This document shows, one piece after another, positions 25,684 through 37,688 of a stretch of DNA of 64,000 nt. The stretch comes from Adiantum capillus-veneris (lineage: Eukaryota > Streptophyta > Polypodiopsida > Polypodiales > Pteridaceae). The stretch is from assembly GCA_014529385.2 (NCBI GenBank), contig CM043946.1, positions 35,357,558 to 35,421,557 of the forward strand. The letters run 5' to 3'. Position 1 is the first letter of the stretch; every line of letters starts with the position of its first letter. The position numbers and the translations under genes were made by a program. Under the pieces are notes generated by a model, which saw only the letters and a list, made by a program, of their open reading frames with translations, did not search any database and had not been told where the DNA came from.

Positions 25684-26640
25684 CGTTTTAGTGGACTTAT
25701 ATTCTTGCCACTATGGATGTGTGTGCTAACGAAGCCACATCTACACACTTTTGTGATGAGCAAGGCTATGACATAGTTCCTATCCAAATGGTATTTATTG
25801 AAATGATCAAGGAGCAACAAGTTTTCTTTGATCACTACTATGATGCCACGGGGGTGAGTTGGAACAAGAAACACTTACAACAAAGGAATCAAACTTGGAA
25901 AAAGAGCACATAAGAGAAAAACTTCTACTCGGAGGAGGAGAATTTTTTTTTTTTGAATTCCCAAATCAGCATCATAGTCATCAGTAAAGATATCAAAGAA
26001 AATGGGACAATAATGAGAAAAGGAAACATCTAAAACCAGTAATGAAAAACAAAACTCATTTTTTAATGAAATTGGATGCATCGGACTGTATAAAAAACAA
26101 ACTAACAGGATGATATCTAGACATGAAACACTCAAATTGCCAAACCAAACAAAACAAAAATTGAGTAAGCCTAATAGGACTAAAGAAAAAGAACCTCCAA
26201 TGACAAAAAATGAACGAAAAGCATTATATAAGGAGCTAAAACAGACCTTGAAATAAGTTTGGACCATGGAAATGGAGTCAAAAAGTGATAAACCAGGAGC
26301 AATCAATGCTCCATCTCATTACAAAAAATACACTTTGCTAGATCGACAAATCATCATAGAGCAACCCTTGCAACAACCAAAAGAACTAGGAAAATCCTAC
26401 GAGGGACCTCAAAACGCCAAACGAATTGACTTAATAGAGTTAGGAGAAGAGTCAAAATCAGCAAACATAGCTCTACAAATCAATTGCAAGAGGAGGAAGA
26501 GATTATCATTCGAACATGAAAGGAGTATAGGGATGCCTTCCCTTGGTCTTATAAAGATCTCAAGGGAGTGGATCCTAAAATATGTTAGCATACTATCCCT
26601 ATGAGAGATGACACTAAGTCAAGCAGACAATGACCATACA
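25677..26640 (+). pseudogene. Protease-RT linker of element D
   Basis: Opens with WTYILATMDVCA, the counterpart of WTHILATLDVCA in element C, then a lysine/glutamate-rich stretch. It ends with SHYKKYTLLDRQ, matching SHYRKFTIEDRK, the region just before RT in C. Several frame breaks. Confidence 0.6.
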
Positions 26641-27920
26641 CCTACAATGAGACACTCGCTAAGAAGATCAAGAAGCTCAAGGAAGCTAAGTTCGTCTACA
26701 AAATAGAACACACTAATTGGGTAGCATCTATTGCGGTGGTGCCAAAAAAGAATGGAAAACTTAGAGTGTGTGTTAACCTTAAGAAGGTGAATGCATCCAC
26801 TATACAAGATAACTATCCTTTTCCTATTAGGGATCATGTTCTAGAACAAGTAGCTAGAAAATAGGCTTATAGATTCTTGGATATATTCTCTGGTTACAAC
26901 CAATTGGTCATAGATCTCAAAGATCAACATAAAATAACTTTTACCGTGGAATGAGGAATTTTTGTTTATATGGTCATGCCTTTTGGATTGACCAATGCGC
27001 CAGCAATGTTCCAGAGGTTAATGAGCCATGTTTCTAAGGAATATCTATAAAATTTCTCAGATGTTTACATCAATGATCTTTGTGCTCACTCTATAAAAAG
27101 AGAGCCATGTCAAATACTTAAGGTGTGTCTTTGACAAATGTCGTCTATATAGGATATGTCAGAATCTTGAAAAAATGTGTATCTATGGTTAGACAAGGAA
27201 AAATTTGCGGACATATTGTATTAAAAAATGGTGCCAACAAGCGTGACATGGAGAAGGTGGCAGTGATTGCTGAAAATGGCTAGGCTAACAAGCGTTAAGG
27301 AAGTTTAGGCATTTATGGGGCATTGTGGCTATTATCATAGATTCATCTACATGTATACAGTCATAGCTAAACCCATTTATAGCCTTATCACTCATTTTGA
27401 GTCGCTGGATGAATGTGAGGAGTCATTCTAGAAGCTCAAGCAAAGCTTTGACCTCAACACCAATATTGAGGACTCCATACTAGAACATAAATTTCCATGT
27501 GCATGTTGATGCTTCAAATATGAGTCTATTGGTTGCATATTAGCTTAGCCATGAGAGGGGGAAATGGACTTTCCAATCTCTTATGCTAAAAAATAGTTAA
27601 ACCTAGCAGAAAATAATTACACTCCCACTAAAAGGGAAGGACTTGGAATGGTGTATGCGGTCAAGAAATCTAGACACTACTTGTTAGCTAACAAGTTTGT
27701 TTTCTTCATAGACCATCAATACTTGCTCTATTTGGTAAACAAGCCATGCCATACATGAAAAATTGTAAGGTGGTTTATAATCCATTTTGAATTCTATTTC
27801 CCAGTGGTAGTCAAAAAGGGAACCACACACCAAAAAGCGGATCATCTGTCACAGATCACCTCAGGAGCAACACCAAAAGGGGTAGACAATGATTTACCGA
27901 ATGCTTATTTGTTCATTGTG
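26640..27920 (+). pseudogene. Reverse transcriptase and RNase H of element D
   Basis: RT motifs in order: VVPKKNGKLRVCVNLKK, FLDIFSGYNQLV, MPFGLTNAPAMFQRLM and VYINDLCAHS, where the catalytic YxDD has become YIND. The RNase H region follows (KREGLGMVYAVKK, FFIDHQ). Numerous stops make it inactive. It aligns with 40617-42099 of element C. Confidence 0.7.
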
Positions 27921-27923
27921 TAA

Positions 27924-29665
27924 ATGATTCCTAGATGGTTGGAAGACCTTGTATCACTAATGACCATAGCACAAGTAGATTCCCAAGTACCACTTTCTAT
28001 CACACCACAATTGATAGAGAAATCTGTACTATGTCAATTGTTGGCTGGAAGACTATCAAAAAAAAAGTATGCAATTTTTCTTTTATGCATTAACCCAGAG
28101 GAACAAGAAACCTACTTGATTCAAGATCATACTATGATGGTAGGACTCCAGTTTACAAAAGACCAAACCATACAAAGATTGACTTGGCTAGGGATTTATT
28201 GGCCTACCAAGAAGAAAGACATTCATAATTACATGAATAGTTTCTCTCAATGTAAGCTAAAATCCACCATACCCCATGCCACCTTATTTCGTATTTTAGT
28301 GACACTGCAACGGAGTAGATATTTGGTGGAATATTTGATCAATAGAACATTCCCTAAAGATATGAGTAAAAAATGATGAAGAGAAATAGAGATTGAAGCG
28401 TCCAACTATGCAATGATTGGAAATTAGCTCTATAAAGGACCAACAACGTAGACTATGTGACAATGAAGAGGAGTATCTTTCTATCTTGTAACAAGCACGT
28501 GTGGGTCTTGCAGGAGGCCATTTATCTCATGAACCACAACCAAGGCTATATTGATGGCAGACATCTGGTAGTCAACCTTGTTTGTTGATGCAAAAGAATT
28601 TGTTGGTCGATGTGATTCATGTTAGCAAGCAAAGATGCCAACGAGAATTGATAGTATTCCATTGTGACCTATGATGGGAGCAGAGCTCACACATTTTCTA
28701 AGTGGGGTATAGACTTTGTGGGCCTAATACAACCCATGAAATACAAAACTTGGGCACAATATATTATTATGGGCATGGAGTACTTAACCAAATGGACTGA
28801 GGCAAGAGCCACCAGGAAGAACGATCCTAGAACCACAATTGCATTCCTATATGAATACATACTTACTAGGTATGGACTTCTTGTTGATCTTGTCAATGAT
28901 CATGGATTGAATTTTCTCAATGAGGTGATAGAACACTTGCTAAACAAGTTTATGGGTGATCCATAACAAATATGCACCCTATCAGCCTCAAGCTAGTGGT
29001 CAAGCTAAGCACACCAACAAGATCTTGAGATCTATGCTAACCAAGATTTGTTAGTTCAAGTAGAGATAATTGAGAAACGCACCTTCATTTGGTCTTGTGG
29101 CTGTATCAAGTTTCATTCAAAATAGCCTTGAACACAATTCCTTTTAACTTGGTCTATGGATTAGATGCAATACTACCAATGGAATTCTTATTACCCACCC
29201 TCAAAGCTGAACATGTGGGAATGGAAAGGGCATGAGTTGTCAGAACAACTTGAGAACTTAGAACAACTATATGAATAGAGATTGGCAGTCATTGGCCACA
29301 TATATGAAAAAAACAAAAACAAAAACAGTTTATTGACTCACATTTTCTAGCAAAAGTTTTCAAAAAAGGGGATTTGGTTCTAGTTTACTCCTTGAAACAC
29401 CATATACCCAGCTTCAAGAAAAAGGGACATGGTCATTGAGGATGTTTTACCAAGTGGTGTTGTCAAACTAGCTACATTAGATGGAGAGATCATGGAAAAC
29501 TGTATTAGTGAATGTCATCTTTACAAATATCATCTACCTTTGACTAATGACATTTTGCAAAGAATACATGCAGCGAAGAAACATAAGATTTAAAGGTAGA
29601 AAGTGATTGAAGAATCCCACAAGGAAGCACGCATTCAAGTTCTGAAGCAAAAGGTAGCAGTGTGA
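27924..29665 (+). pseudogene. Integrase of element D with two zinc modules
   Basis: The first H2C2-like module lies at 27924-28376 (LCINPEEQETYL, LGIYWPTKKKDI). A second, more decayed one lies at about 28480-28650 (GGHLSHE-like, FVDAKEFVGRCDSC). The core is at 28664-28966 (WGIDFVG, YLTKWTEA, VNDHG). The C-terminal domain (GDLVLVYSLKHH-like, SGVVKLATLDGE) reaches about 29570. The doubled zinc module matches element C. Confidence 0.65.
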
Positions 29666-29669
29666 TTGA

Positions 29670-30621
29670 TTGCTTAAACTCTACCCCTATAACCTTCAGA
29701 TTCAACCCCTAGCAGATGATGAATGCCAGGATGGATTGGACATGTGTATAAAAGTGACCCTAAATGATATGTTCAAAGTCAAATCACTAGCTAATATAGG
29801 CACACACCTCAATGGGATTAACTACACAACATACAAAATAGCGATAACCCAATCATTGGAACATTGCCTAGCGCAAGTCAAAGACTACCATAAAGAGATA
29901 ACACCAACATTGGATCTGATTAATCTTAACATTTTTGTCCATGGATTTGTATGCCCACATACTTCTATTTGTACTACACGCGAGCATATGAATGAAGATA
30001 TCGTGCTAGGAGTTCCTTGGATTGCACCTACAAAGTTGTTCAAGACTAGGATGACAAGGCTCTCAAATCAAACCTCAAGGGTGGCAAACTAACAATATTG
30101 TTTTCTTATAGTCGAGAAGAGTGGAAAGCCACTCTCAAATATCTGATGCCATCAAATCACTAGGGAAACTTCTAACCAGTGCCCACTATGCATTACCAAA
30201 TTCATCTACACAACACAGCCATGCAAGGAACCAGGATATTTTGGGTACCCAAGACCCAACTTGCTACCAATCCTAGACAGATCTAGGTGCCTACATAACC
30301 ATTGCACACTACGAAGAATCTTACTATGGCACCATCCTACCCACATCAACAACGAAAACTGTAATCATAGTCTACAAAATGGGTATGGAAATATAAGCAA
30401 AAATTTAAAGCTAAAAGCCTGAGCCACCAACTGTTCCAAAACAACAATTCAAGGCACAACCAAGGGAAGTTTATATCAATGGGTACCAACAAAGACTTCA
30501 CAAGTACAAGGAATGCCAAAAAAATTTAGCACAATGGATGTGACCAATGTGTATAGCACTATCAAAGAACGAGTACAACTGCTACACGATTTGCTATTCA
30601 AGAGACTTAGTCAACAAGATG
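29670..30621 (+). pseudogene. Second protease and W-x-x-K tail of element D
   Basis: The frame 29670-30092 aligns with PR2 of element C: FKVKSLANIGTHLNGI corresponds to IKARALLDSGAQTNLL (active site decayed), and DIVLGVPW corresponds to PLLLGQQW. Tryptophan-lysine repeats (FWVPKTQL) follow at about 30238-30540. The last codons before element C (TIKERVQLLHDLL) match SIKQRATLLERLL at the end of C's pol ORF. Confidence 0.6.
30617..30621. repeat. Target-site duplicate of element C, left (AGATG)
   Basis: Identical to 53260-53264, directly outside the two LTRs. Confidence 0.92.
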
Positions 30622-31552
30622 TGTTAAGGCGGTTACGCCGCTAGCGGAAGCTAAATAGCGAGAACTCAACCAACAACAGAATTTGTCAGACGAGGACGAA
30701 GCTTGACCCGCAGCCGCATGGAAACAACTAGGTGGGTGTCAAATCACCTACTCGACCTTCTAATGACAATCACTACTAAGGAAATCAAATCTAAGTTCTA
30801 GAATACGCAAGTGACTGAAATCCGTACTACGAACGAATGCTATACGAAACAGGATCTAGAATCATTGAATCGATCTCAAAATCAAGGGGAAGTCTATACA
30901 CTAGGTAAGAACAACACCCTAAAGACTTGAACTGCAAAATGAACCTATAACCACTCCGTGCGGTAAACGCGTATGAAGACAGGCCAAAAAATACAGGTGA
31001 TCGAAACTTGACCCCGATGGTACTAATGTGTAGCTCTACTCGTTGTGGTTCTATAGATATGCTGCACGCTCTATTCCGACACACGAGTTGGAAGAAAACT
31101 CACATCGAAGCTCGTAGGAACTTACCACACATAGAAGCCGATAGCGCGCACTCTTGGTATCAGTGCGTAGCTCTCGCCGTTACTAACACAATGGCGGTGT
31201 CGTTTCTCCAATGGCGGCTCCGTAGCTCGCGTAGCAAGTAGATAAGACTCTCTCTCTCTCTCAGACACAGTCATGGCGCTCAAAAACTCACTTTGATTAA
31301 TAAAAACTGAATCCCCTTAGGTTACAAAACTTTGGCTTATATACCTCAGCCTTGGAGGTGAGAACATCTCTACTAATTACATCAGCAAGTGAAATTACTT
31401 CGGGATTACAAGCTGGAAACTCAATTGAGTCCCGTTACTTAATGAATGGCTCAATTCAAAATCAATGTCGGAAAGATATTTATTACAATCAATGGTTACA
31501 AAAATGATGAGTGTGAGCAAAAATGTGGGTGTGATCCTCTGCTGGCTCAACA
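30622..31552 (-). repeat. 3' LTR of element C (931 bp)
   Basis: Begins TGTTAAGGCGG and ends GGCTCAACA on the plus strand. It pairs with 52327-53259. It contains ACGCGTATGAAGAC (30967-30980), close to one half of the 24-base palindrome; the other LTR has a changed version there. Confidence 0.95.
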
Positions 31553-31564
31553 CTCCCCCCCTCC
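31553..31564 (-). other. Terminal polypurine tract of element C
   Basis: Minus strand GGAGGGGGGGAG, immediately before the LTR start TGTTGAGCC. It would prime plus-strand DNA synthesis. Confidence 0.9.
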
Positions 31565-31601
31565 GCGTTCATGTCGTCCCTGACATGACTTTTATGCTTG
31601 G

Positions 31602-34600
31602 TCAATAAAGTCCTGTCGTCTTGAGCATCTGCAAATGTGATTCGTATCGTAGGTTGCCGATGGTCAAGGTTGGGCCGAATATTTTGCTTTCGTGGGTGAA
31701 AAAGCCGGTGTAGAAAGCTTCTTCGAATGTTTGCATGTGGAAGCTAGGCAAAAACATAATCCTCTGGTATAGGAGGTGCAACACTTTTGGAGAAGGCTGC
31801 AATGAAAGATCATACATCATATCAGTCACTGTGTCGGCCGTCGATAGTAGACTCAAGGTCGTGGCTTTATCTGGCGCGAACACTTCAATGCAAGCTAAGA
31901 GAGTCCTGCAAATTTTCTTGAGCATCTGACACGAAAGGTCAAGAGAGCCAGTAAAGAGCTTGATGGTGCCCGTTAGGGTTTTCACCATGTAGGCTTTACC
32001 TATTCTCTCTCCTGCCTTTGGTCCTGTCATCCTGGGGTAATTAAGCCAATTTGGCTTCTTTTCTGCAATCCTGCCATGCTCTTTCCAGCTTCTGACTCTT
32101 GGCACCGGGCAGAAGGTTGCATTCTCCCGAATCTCCTTTGGTGCCTCCACCAAGTAGATGAGGTAGGCAGGGTATTTGTTCAGCCAACCTTTCCTCCATC
32201 TAGGCTGCGAATCTACAATCTTCTTTGATTGTTCCTCTTTTGTAATGTCGCCTTCGTAAAGAGCGACATACTGCTCCTCCTCTATTCTCTTTTTCGTTTT
32301 TAGCACTTCAAATTTTATCAAAGGGAAAGGCAGGCTGGGTTGCATCCACTCTTCATGGAGCACTTTTGTGTCTAATCCCTGAAGTCTAATGGAGATGAGG
32401 AGTCTCCTCTCCCATTCCATTTCCGCCTTGGCACTCTCCTCTGCTGACTTTTCTATTTGGTCATGGAGCCTTTGTTCTTCTTCTTCAGAGATTCCTGAAG
32501 TCGAGGCCACCTCGTGAACTGGGGCTGGATCTTCAATTGTGGTTGCCTCTCCAGTTTCTGGTAGCTCTATGGCTGCTCCACCTGATTCTTCTTGTGGTGT
32601 CTCTGTCTCTCTTCTTTGTTGCTCTTGTAGATCTTGGAGCTGTTTGCGGAGGGTCTCATTCTCTGTTCTTAGTGTTTGATTTTCTAAAGTGAGCCTCTCC
32701 TCTGCTGCCAATGATCCCTCCACAATGTGCAACCTTTGCACTTGCTCTAATCTTAGCTCTCTTTGTAAGCTTCGGACCTGGTCTTCCAGAGCTGGTACAA
32801 GAGCTCCCTCTTGTTCGGTTCCTGCTCTGCTAGCTCTAGGGGTAGTCCTAAGTCTAGTGATTGTTCTTTCTTGGAGCTCGATTCTTTCCCTTAGCTCAAT
32901 GAGCTCATCTTTAGCCGCCTCCAAGTCGTCTTCCTTCCGCTCCCTTGCTTCCTGTGCACTTGTTACTTCTCTTGAAGCCTCGGCTAGCTGGAGTATCAAG
33001 CCGTCTCTCTCGTTTTCCGCATCGTAGAGTGATGCTTTATGACTTTCAGATTCAGTCATAGCATTCTCTAATTTCCTCTGCAACTCGGCTTCCCTTTGTT
33101 TGGCTGTCTCAATCTCCACTTCCTTTGCCTTGGATCTTTCTTTGATCTTGCTGAGCAGTTCATGCACCATGTGCATGTCTTTTTCATCTTCATCTGTCAA
33201 CTCTAAAGCTTTTTCTGCCACCACCTCCACTGGCTTCGGCTCTTCTAGTACGTTCTGCTCGTCCAGTTTCTCTTCACTCTCTTTTGTACTCTTTATTTTT
33301 TCCTCTGTCCCTCTCCGATCATCTTGTTTTTGTAGGGTGATCCCATAAACTGCCTCAAGGGCCTCTTCTTCAGTGTACCCTATCGCTACCAGATCCTCAT
33401 AATCGTTTTTCTTTTGCTGAATTGGATCTATCTCCTTTTCCTTGGTCCCGGCCTCTGGCTTTTCCATACCAACCGTGTCCATCTCTACTGTGGTCTCTTC
33501 CACAATGATTTCTGTCTTCTTCGGGCTTGGTACATCAGTAAAGGAGGGCTGATTGTCCTGAGTCATCTTGGCTTTCCCTTTGTTTGCTTGCCCGTCTTTC
33601 TCTTGAGGTTCAGTAGACTCATCTACTTTCTTCTTCCCCTTGTCGTCCTTTTTCAGCTCAGCTTTTAAAAGCTGTACTTCCTCTTCAGTGTATGGCTCGA
33701 CAGGTTGCTGCTTCAGTATAGCCTCTGACTCCTCATAAGCTCTAATATATTGATCAACATGTGGCCTGGCTGAGCTAGTTCCGACTTTAGTGGGGTCTGG
33801 CACCCACTTTTCTTCAAAGTCCCCCTTTAGAGCTCTTTCCGCTCTAAACTGCTCCACTAATCTTTCCATTCTTGCCGCTTTCTGACTTTTGGTTTGCTTG
33901 GGAGAAACCGTCTTCTTTGCTTTCTTCATAAGCGGCTCATCCACATCCTCTTCACGTTCTGAAACTATTTCTAGTTTCCTGCGTGCTCTTGTGGACGCCC
34001 TCTTGGATACTTCAGGCTGTTCTTCCTTCTCATCGGTTTCTCTAAGCCACTCATTCTGGGAGGGAACCTTTGGCCATTGATCTCTGGCTCCAATAGCTTC
34101 ATAAGCTATTCTTGTCAGAACTTCAGCTCCTCCTATATACTTTGGCTTCTCGTTGTGCATGGCAATTACTTGCTCGTGGATGTGTTGAGCGAAATTCACC
34201 TCTTTTGGCATATTGCTCTTCAATGCCCATGTGATGGTAGTTGCAATGGCATGGGGTGGTGTCGTATACTTTTGCGGTCTTTTACTGCAAATATGGAGAA
34301 ACTGGTTGTACAGTCGGCAAAGGGTTGCCGCTCTTTGGTCTGCCATATCTCCATAGGTTGCATTCTGTTTCTTGGACCCATAAACCTCTATAGCCTCCCT
34401 TCTTTCCCTGACAGAGCTCCCTTTGTTGTGCAGCTTCAATGCATCTGCAATGAGCTGTGGAGTGATCTGTACCTCTACTTTCTCTCCATCTATTGCTATC
34501 AATGTGGCTTTCCCATCCTTCTGAATGGAGGTTGCCAACTCATACACTCTTCTTGTATCTACACCTGATGGTCTCGAGGTGAAAAATCTGTGCAAGTCTG

Positions 34601-34867
34601 CCCTTTCCAGGTACCTGCTGATGTTCTTTGACCTGCTATAATCCACCAATTCTTGTGGGATCATCGGTATATCCACCGCTTGCCCTTGAGGATCTCTGAA
34701 AGTCCCATGGTAGATCTTTATTCCTCTTGTTCCAGTACTGCTTCCTCCACCCAAGTTTTGGTTGGCTTGAGGGTTTCTGCTGGAATGTCAAAGGGTTCTG
34801 CTTCTGCAAGAGCATCTTTGATTGTCGGTCTTTTTCTCTTTGTTGCTGATGACTTGGCGGAATCCAT
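31602..34867 (-). CDS. Accessory ORF of element C (about 1050 codons open, coiled coil)
   Basis: The main open frame is 34754-31602. A better start is the ATG at 34867 in Kozak-like context CCATGG, whose frame has an NLS-like KRKRP and stops after about 49 codons, so a one-base frame change near 34735-34755 separates the two. The N-terminal domain (about residues 20-230) has motifs such as RVYELATSIQKDG and PQLIADALKLHNKG, reminiscent of the plant-transposon-protein domain found in some gypsy elements. The middle is acidic and K/E-rich. Residues about 540-760 form a long coiled coil (LENQTLRTENETLRKQLQ). The C-terminal domain (WLNKYPAYLIYLVE, FYTGFFTHESKIFGP) is conserved in relic D. No signal peptide or membrane segment, so it does not look like an envelope protein. 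Confidence 0.7.
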
Positions 34868-35033
34868 GGATCCTGTAACTCCAATTTCAGAAGTTAGCGT
34901 CTTTTTAGTACTGAAAGCCGAAATGAACCTTTTAACTATTCAAATGACTTGAAAATTGAAACATGAGCTATTCAGGGCCTAAGGATGCAGGGTAGGTGAA
35001 AAAATATGCAAACTGGGCTCAAAATCATGCTGG
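34868..35033 (-). other. Spacer between accessory-ORF start and first palindrome
   Basis: The 166 bases here correspond in length and position to the 168 bases between the gag start (50901) and the first leader palindrome (51070). Weak similarity persists near the palindrome (atgctgg/atgctga). Confidence 0.6.
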
Positions 35034-36044
35034 AGACATCATACGCGTATGATGTCTTTTGTGTCAATATGACTTCATATTGGTTGTGCTTGTAGCTGAT
35101 AGTGTATACATGATTATCATATGCTTGGATTTGAGTTTGGATACCATTTGGTCAAGTTTTGGCCAATTTTAGTCCAGTTCCGGCTCTTGGCAAAATTTTG
35201 AAAGGGAATTGGATTTTATGATCCAAATTGGATAAAACTTGGTGGTTCACTTTCAAATGGCATGTAGATCACTTCTGTTTGGTGGTTGAAGCCCTGAGGT
35301 GCCAAAATCACATAGTGAGACATCATACGCGTATGATGTCTTTTAGTGTATTTTTGGACCAAATTTCTCTATAAGCTTGGATATGGCTTTAAGATAGGCT
35401 TATTCAGTGGATTTATGAATTTTGGATAGATTTTGGGCTAAAAATGGCTCTGGAGACATTATACGCGTATGATGTCTTTTTCATCAATTTTTCATGGGAT
35501 TGGTTCTGTGGACTCCCCATGTACTAGTGAAGGATTGTCCCTACTCAAATCTTGGTTTGGACTTGAGTATGTTGAATTTGGGCTAAAATAGGCTTTGGAT
35601 GAAGGATTTTCCCTCAATTGGGCTAATGGGGTGATCCACTTGACCAAATGGTTCCAAACTTCATATGTAGCATGTATTAGATATATATAATGGATGTATG
35701 ATATCAAATGAGCAGTTTTGGCTCTGTAAGTGCAAATAGACATCATACGCGTATGATGTCTTTTGTGTCAAAATGGTGCTTTTTGGTTCCAGATAGCTTA
35801 TAGATATGTTAATCAACAATCCTGCAAAGTTTCAATGAGTTTGGAGTTATTTTGACAAAATTAGGACCAAAAATCAATTTTATGGCCTACTTTGCGTCTT
35901 TTTGGTTTCCTTGGGTTTTCTAACTCCAATTCTCATGATACTTGGTTCATAGGATGTGATTAACATGTGGAATGAGGCTATGCACTCAAATGTTGAAATG
36001 GATGTGAAAATCATGCTGTGAGACATCATACGCGTATGATGTCT
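35034..36044. promoter_or_regulatory. Palindrome array 1 (five copies), upstream of the accessory ORF
   Basis: Each site is 24 bases: half AGACATCATACG followed by its exact reverse complement CGTATGATGTCT, with ACGCGT at the centre. Copies are at 35034-35057, 35318-35341, 35454-35477 (one substitution), 35738-35761 and 36021-36044. Start-to-start spacings are 284, 136, 284 and 283. The DNA between copies is only loosely similar, so the array is an old tandem repeat in which the palindrome alone stayed constant. A role in transcription, RNA pairing or DNA binding is inference. Confidence 0.9.
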
Positions 36045-37654
36045 TTTCTTGAAATGTTGGTCTTTTTGTGCAAAGAATGCTTTGTGCTAGTGCCCTAAGC
36101 CCTGCTAACTAGTTTTCAACTTAAAAAGTCATCAGTTTAGCTAAAAAGCCCCCTTATAGGCATTTTAGTCTCCGAAGTCGTCTTTTTGCCTTGGAGTTGA
36201 ATTTCTTCAACTTTTCTTCTCGAGAGTTGCATTTCCAGCTCATTGGATATGTTGTGAAGCCATCTATTTGGTTGAACTTGACTTTGGCTCCTCGTTCTCC
36301 ATCTTTCTCCATTTGGTTGCCCGAAAGCGTCTTTTTCACCATTGGTAAGTGAATTAGCTTTCTTTTGGGTTTTGCTTGCGAACATAAGTCATCCATGTAT
36401 ATTTGAAGCTGCTTGTGAAGTTTCATTTCATTCGGTCGTCAATTTCAACCGTTATGCCAAAATGACGCTTTGTGTGTCCGCAGTCGAATCGGTTGTTCCG
36501 ACCTACTTTTGGTGGTCCAAACCCGGAGATACTCCATGGTTGCATTGCCCTCGATGTTGTTAAACTTCCTGAGAAGTTTTGTGTCGTTTCGACAACTTTT
36601 TCCTGTTTGCCTCTTGCAGGCTCTGTTGACCTAGGGTTTTTCAAGTCGTTCTTTCTCGAGCTTTGAGTGTTAGAAAACCATCTTCTATGCTAGGGTAACC
36701 CACCTCTAAGTTCTTGCAAGGTTTGGTTAGGCGGTTGTGCCCCTACCTAGCGTTCTTTCCCATTCCCCGTCTGCTCTTGTTTCTTGGTTTTGGTCAGTTT
36801 TCGCGACAAAAGTTAATGATAAGCATCAAAATCTTATGGCAACGAGTCTACCTCTCATGTCTGGTGTCCTCTGAGCTCTCGTAGCAGTCGTAGAAGGCTG
36901 TAGAAGGTCGGATGCTCCTGTGTGCTCTTTGCTCTCTCCAAGAAGGTAATAGTGGAAATGAGCTTGAAAGTGAAGTGAAAAATACTTAACTTCGGACTTC
37001 CCGGATCACTTGTTACCAAATTTGACATGTGCTCCTATCTCGTCGTGAAATGCACTTTAGGATTTGGAATTTCTCAATTTGGACTCCATTTGACCTGTTT
37101 CTGAGAAATCTGTCCACTTTGCCAAAATTCTGTCATTTCGGGCTTTCCGCAACTTTTTCAGAATTGTACCCAATTTTTACCATGGGTTGCCCTTGTCATT
37201 AGGACCATCACCGTCTATTCTTTTCTTTTTTCCGATCTCATTTCACCTGCTTTTTTATTTTTCTTTTACTTTTATCAAGAAAATCATAAAAAATAAAGGA
37301 AAATAGCAAATTGAAGCCAAAAAATTCCAAACATACACAATAAATAGCTGATAACCCTGTGTATATGAATATACACTTATTTGTGATTTCTGGACTTGGA
37401 TTACCACTTTTTTTCACTTTTTAGCTCCAAAAACACTCTTATTTAGTGATATTTACATGTCTAGAGACCCAAATTCATCATTTGATCTCTTCTTGTTGCA
37501 AAACAAGATATATAAGGGCATAAATATTATCAATATCCGCAATCAAACATAAAAATTGCAAAATCATGTAAGACACTGCCCTTGTAATATAATTTTTGTT
37601 TTTCTTTGTTTTTGTCGCTTGTAGCTGCTTTGTAGCTCCTGTATACCTGTATAC
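36045..37654 (-). other. Noncoding block between internal purine tract and palindrome array 1
   Basis: No long protein-like frame. It holds a 23-base exact copy (36382-36404) of the RT segment encoding the YMDD region (41436-41458). Short frames around it (36137-36426) have no other recognisable content. Confidence 0.55.
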
Positions 37655-37666
37655 CTCCCCCCCTCC
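37655..37666 (-). other. Internal polypurine tract of element C
   Basis: Minus strand GGAGGGGGGGAG, all 12 bases identical to the terminal tract at 31553-31564. It lies 22 bases after the pol stop codon and 2.8 kb upstream of the accessory ORF. It is followed by GTATACAGG rather than an LTR. Confidence 0.75.
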
Positions 37667-37688
37667 TAGTCTGAGTCCTCCCGGACGA

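Larger units (their letters stand above)
25677..30621 (+). mobile_element. Element D, left part: degenerate plus-strand Ty3/gypsy relic
   Basis: Plus-strand sequence collinear with the pol region of element C: linker, RT, RNase H, two zinc modules, integrase, second protease, W-x-x-K tail. It has many stops and frameshifts. The left end abuts truncated element B head to head; the right end is split by element C, whose target duplicates are 30617-30621 and 53260-53264. It predates C. Confidence 0.75.

Noticed and set aside
31008-31241. Plus-strand ORF of 77 codons repeated at 52711-52944
   Set aside because: It is conserved only because both copies lie in the LTRs of element C; no independent sign of coding.
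34077-34568. Plus-strand ORFs within 31.7-34.6 kb
   Set aside because: Antisense shadows of the accessory ORF; composition is hydrophobic and unstructured, and no domain is seen.
31602-34867. Envelope gene of an errantivirus-like element
   Set aside because: No signal peptide, transmembrane segment or cleavage motif; the protein is a soluble-looking coiled coil.
35034-36044. Palindrome array as a CRISPR-like array or transcription terminators
   Set aside because: Only five copies at 136-284 base spacing, in a plant retrotransposon, with loosely similar spacers. There is no loop and no terminator U-run logic for a plant polymerase II gene.
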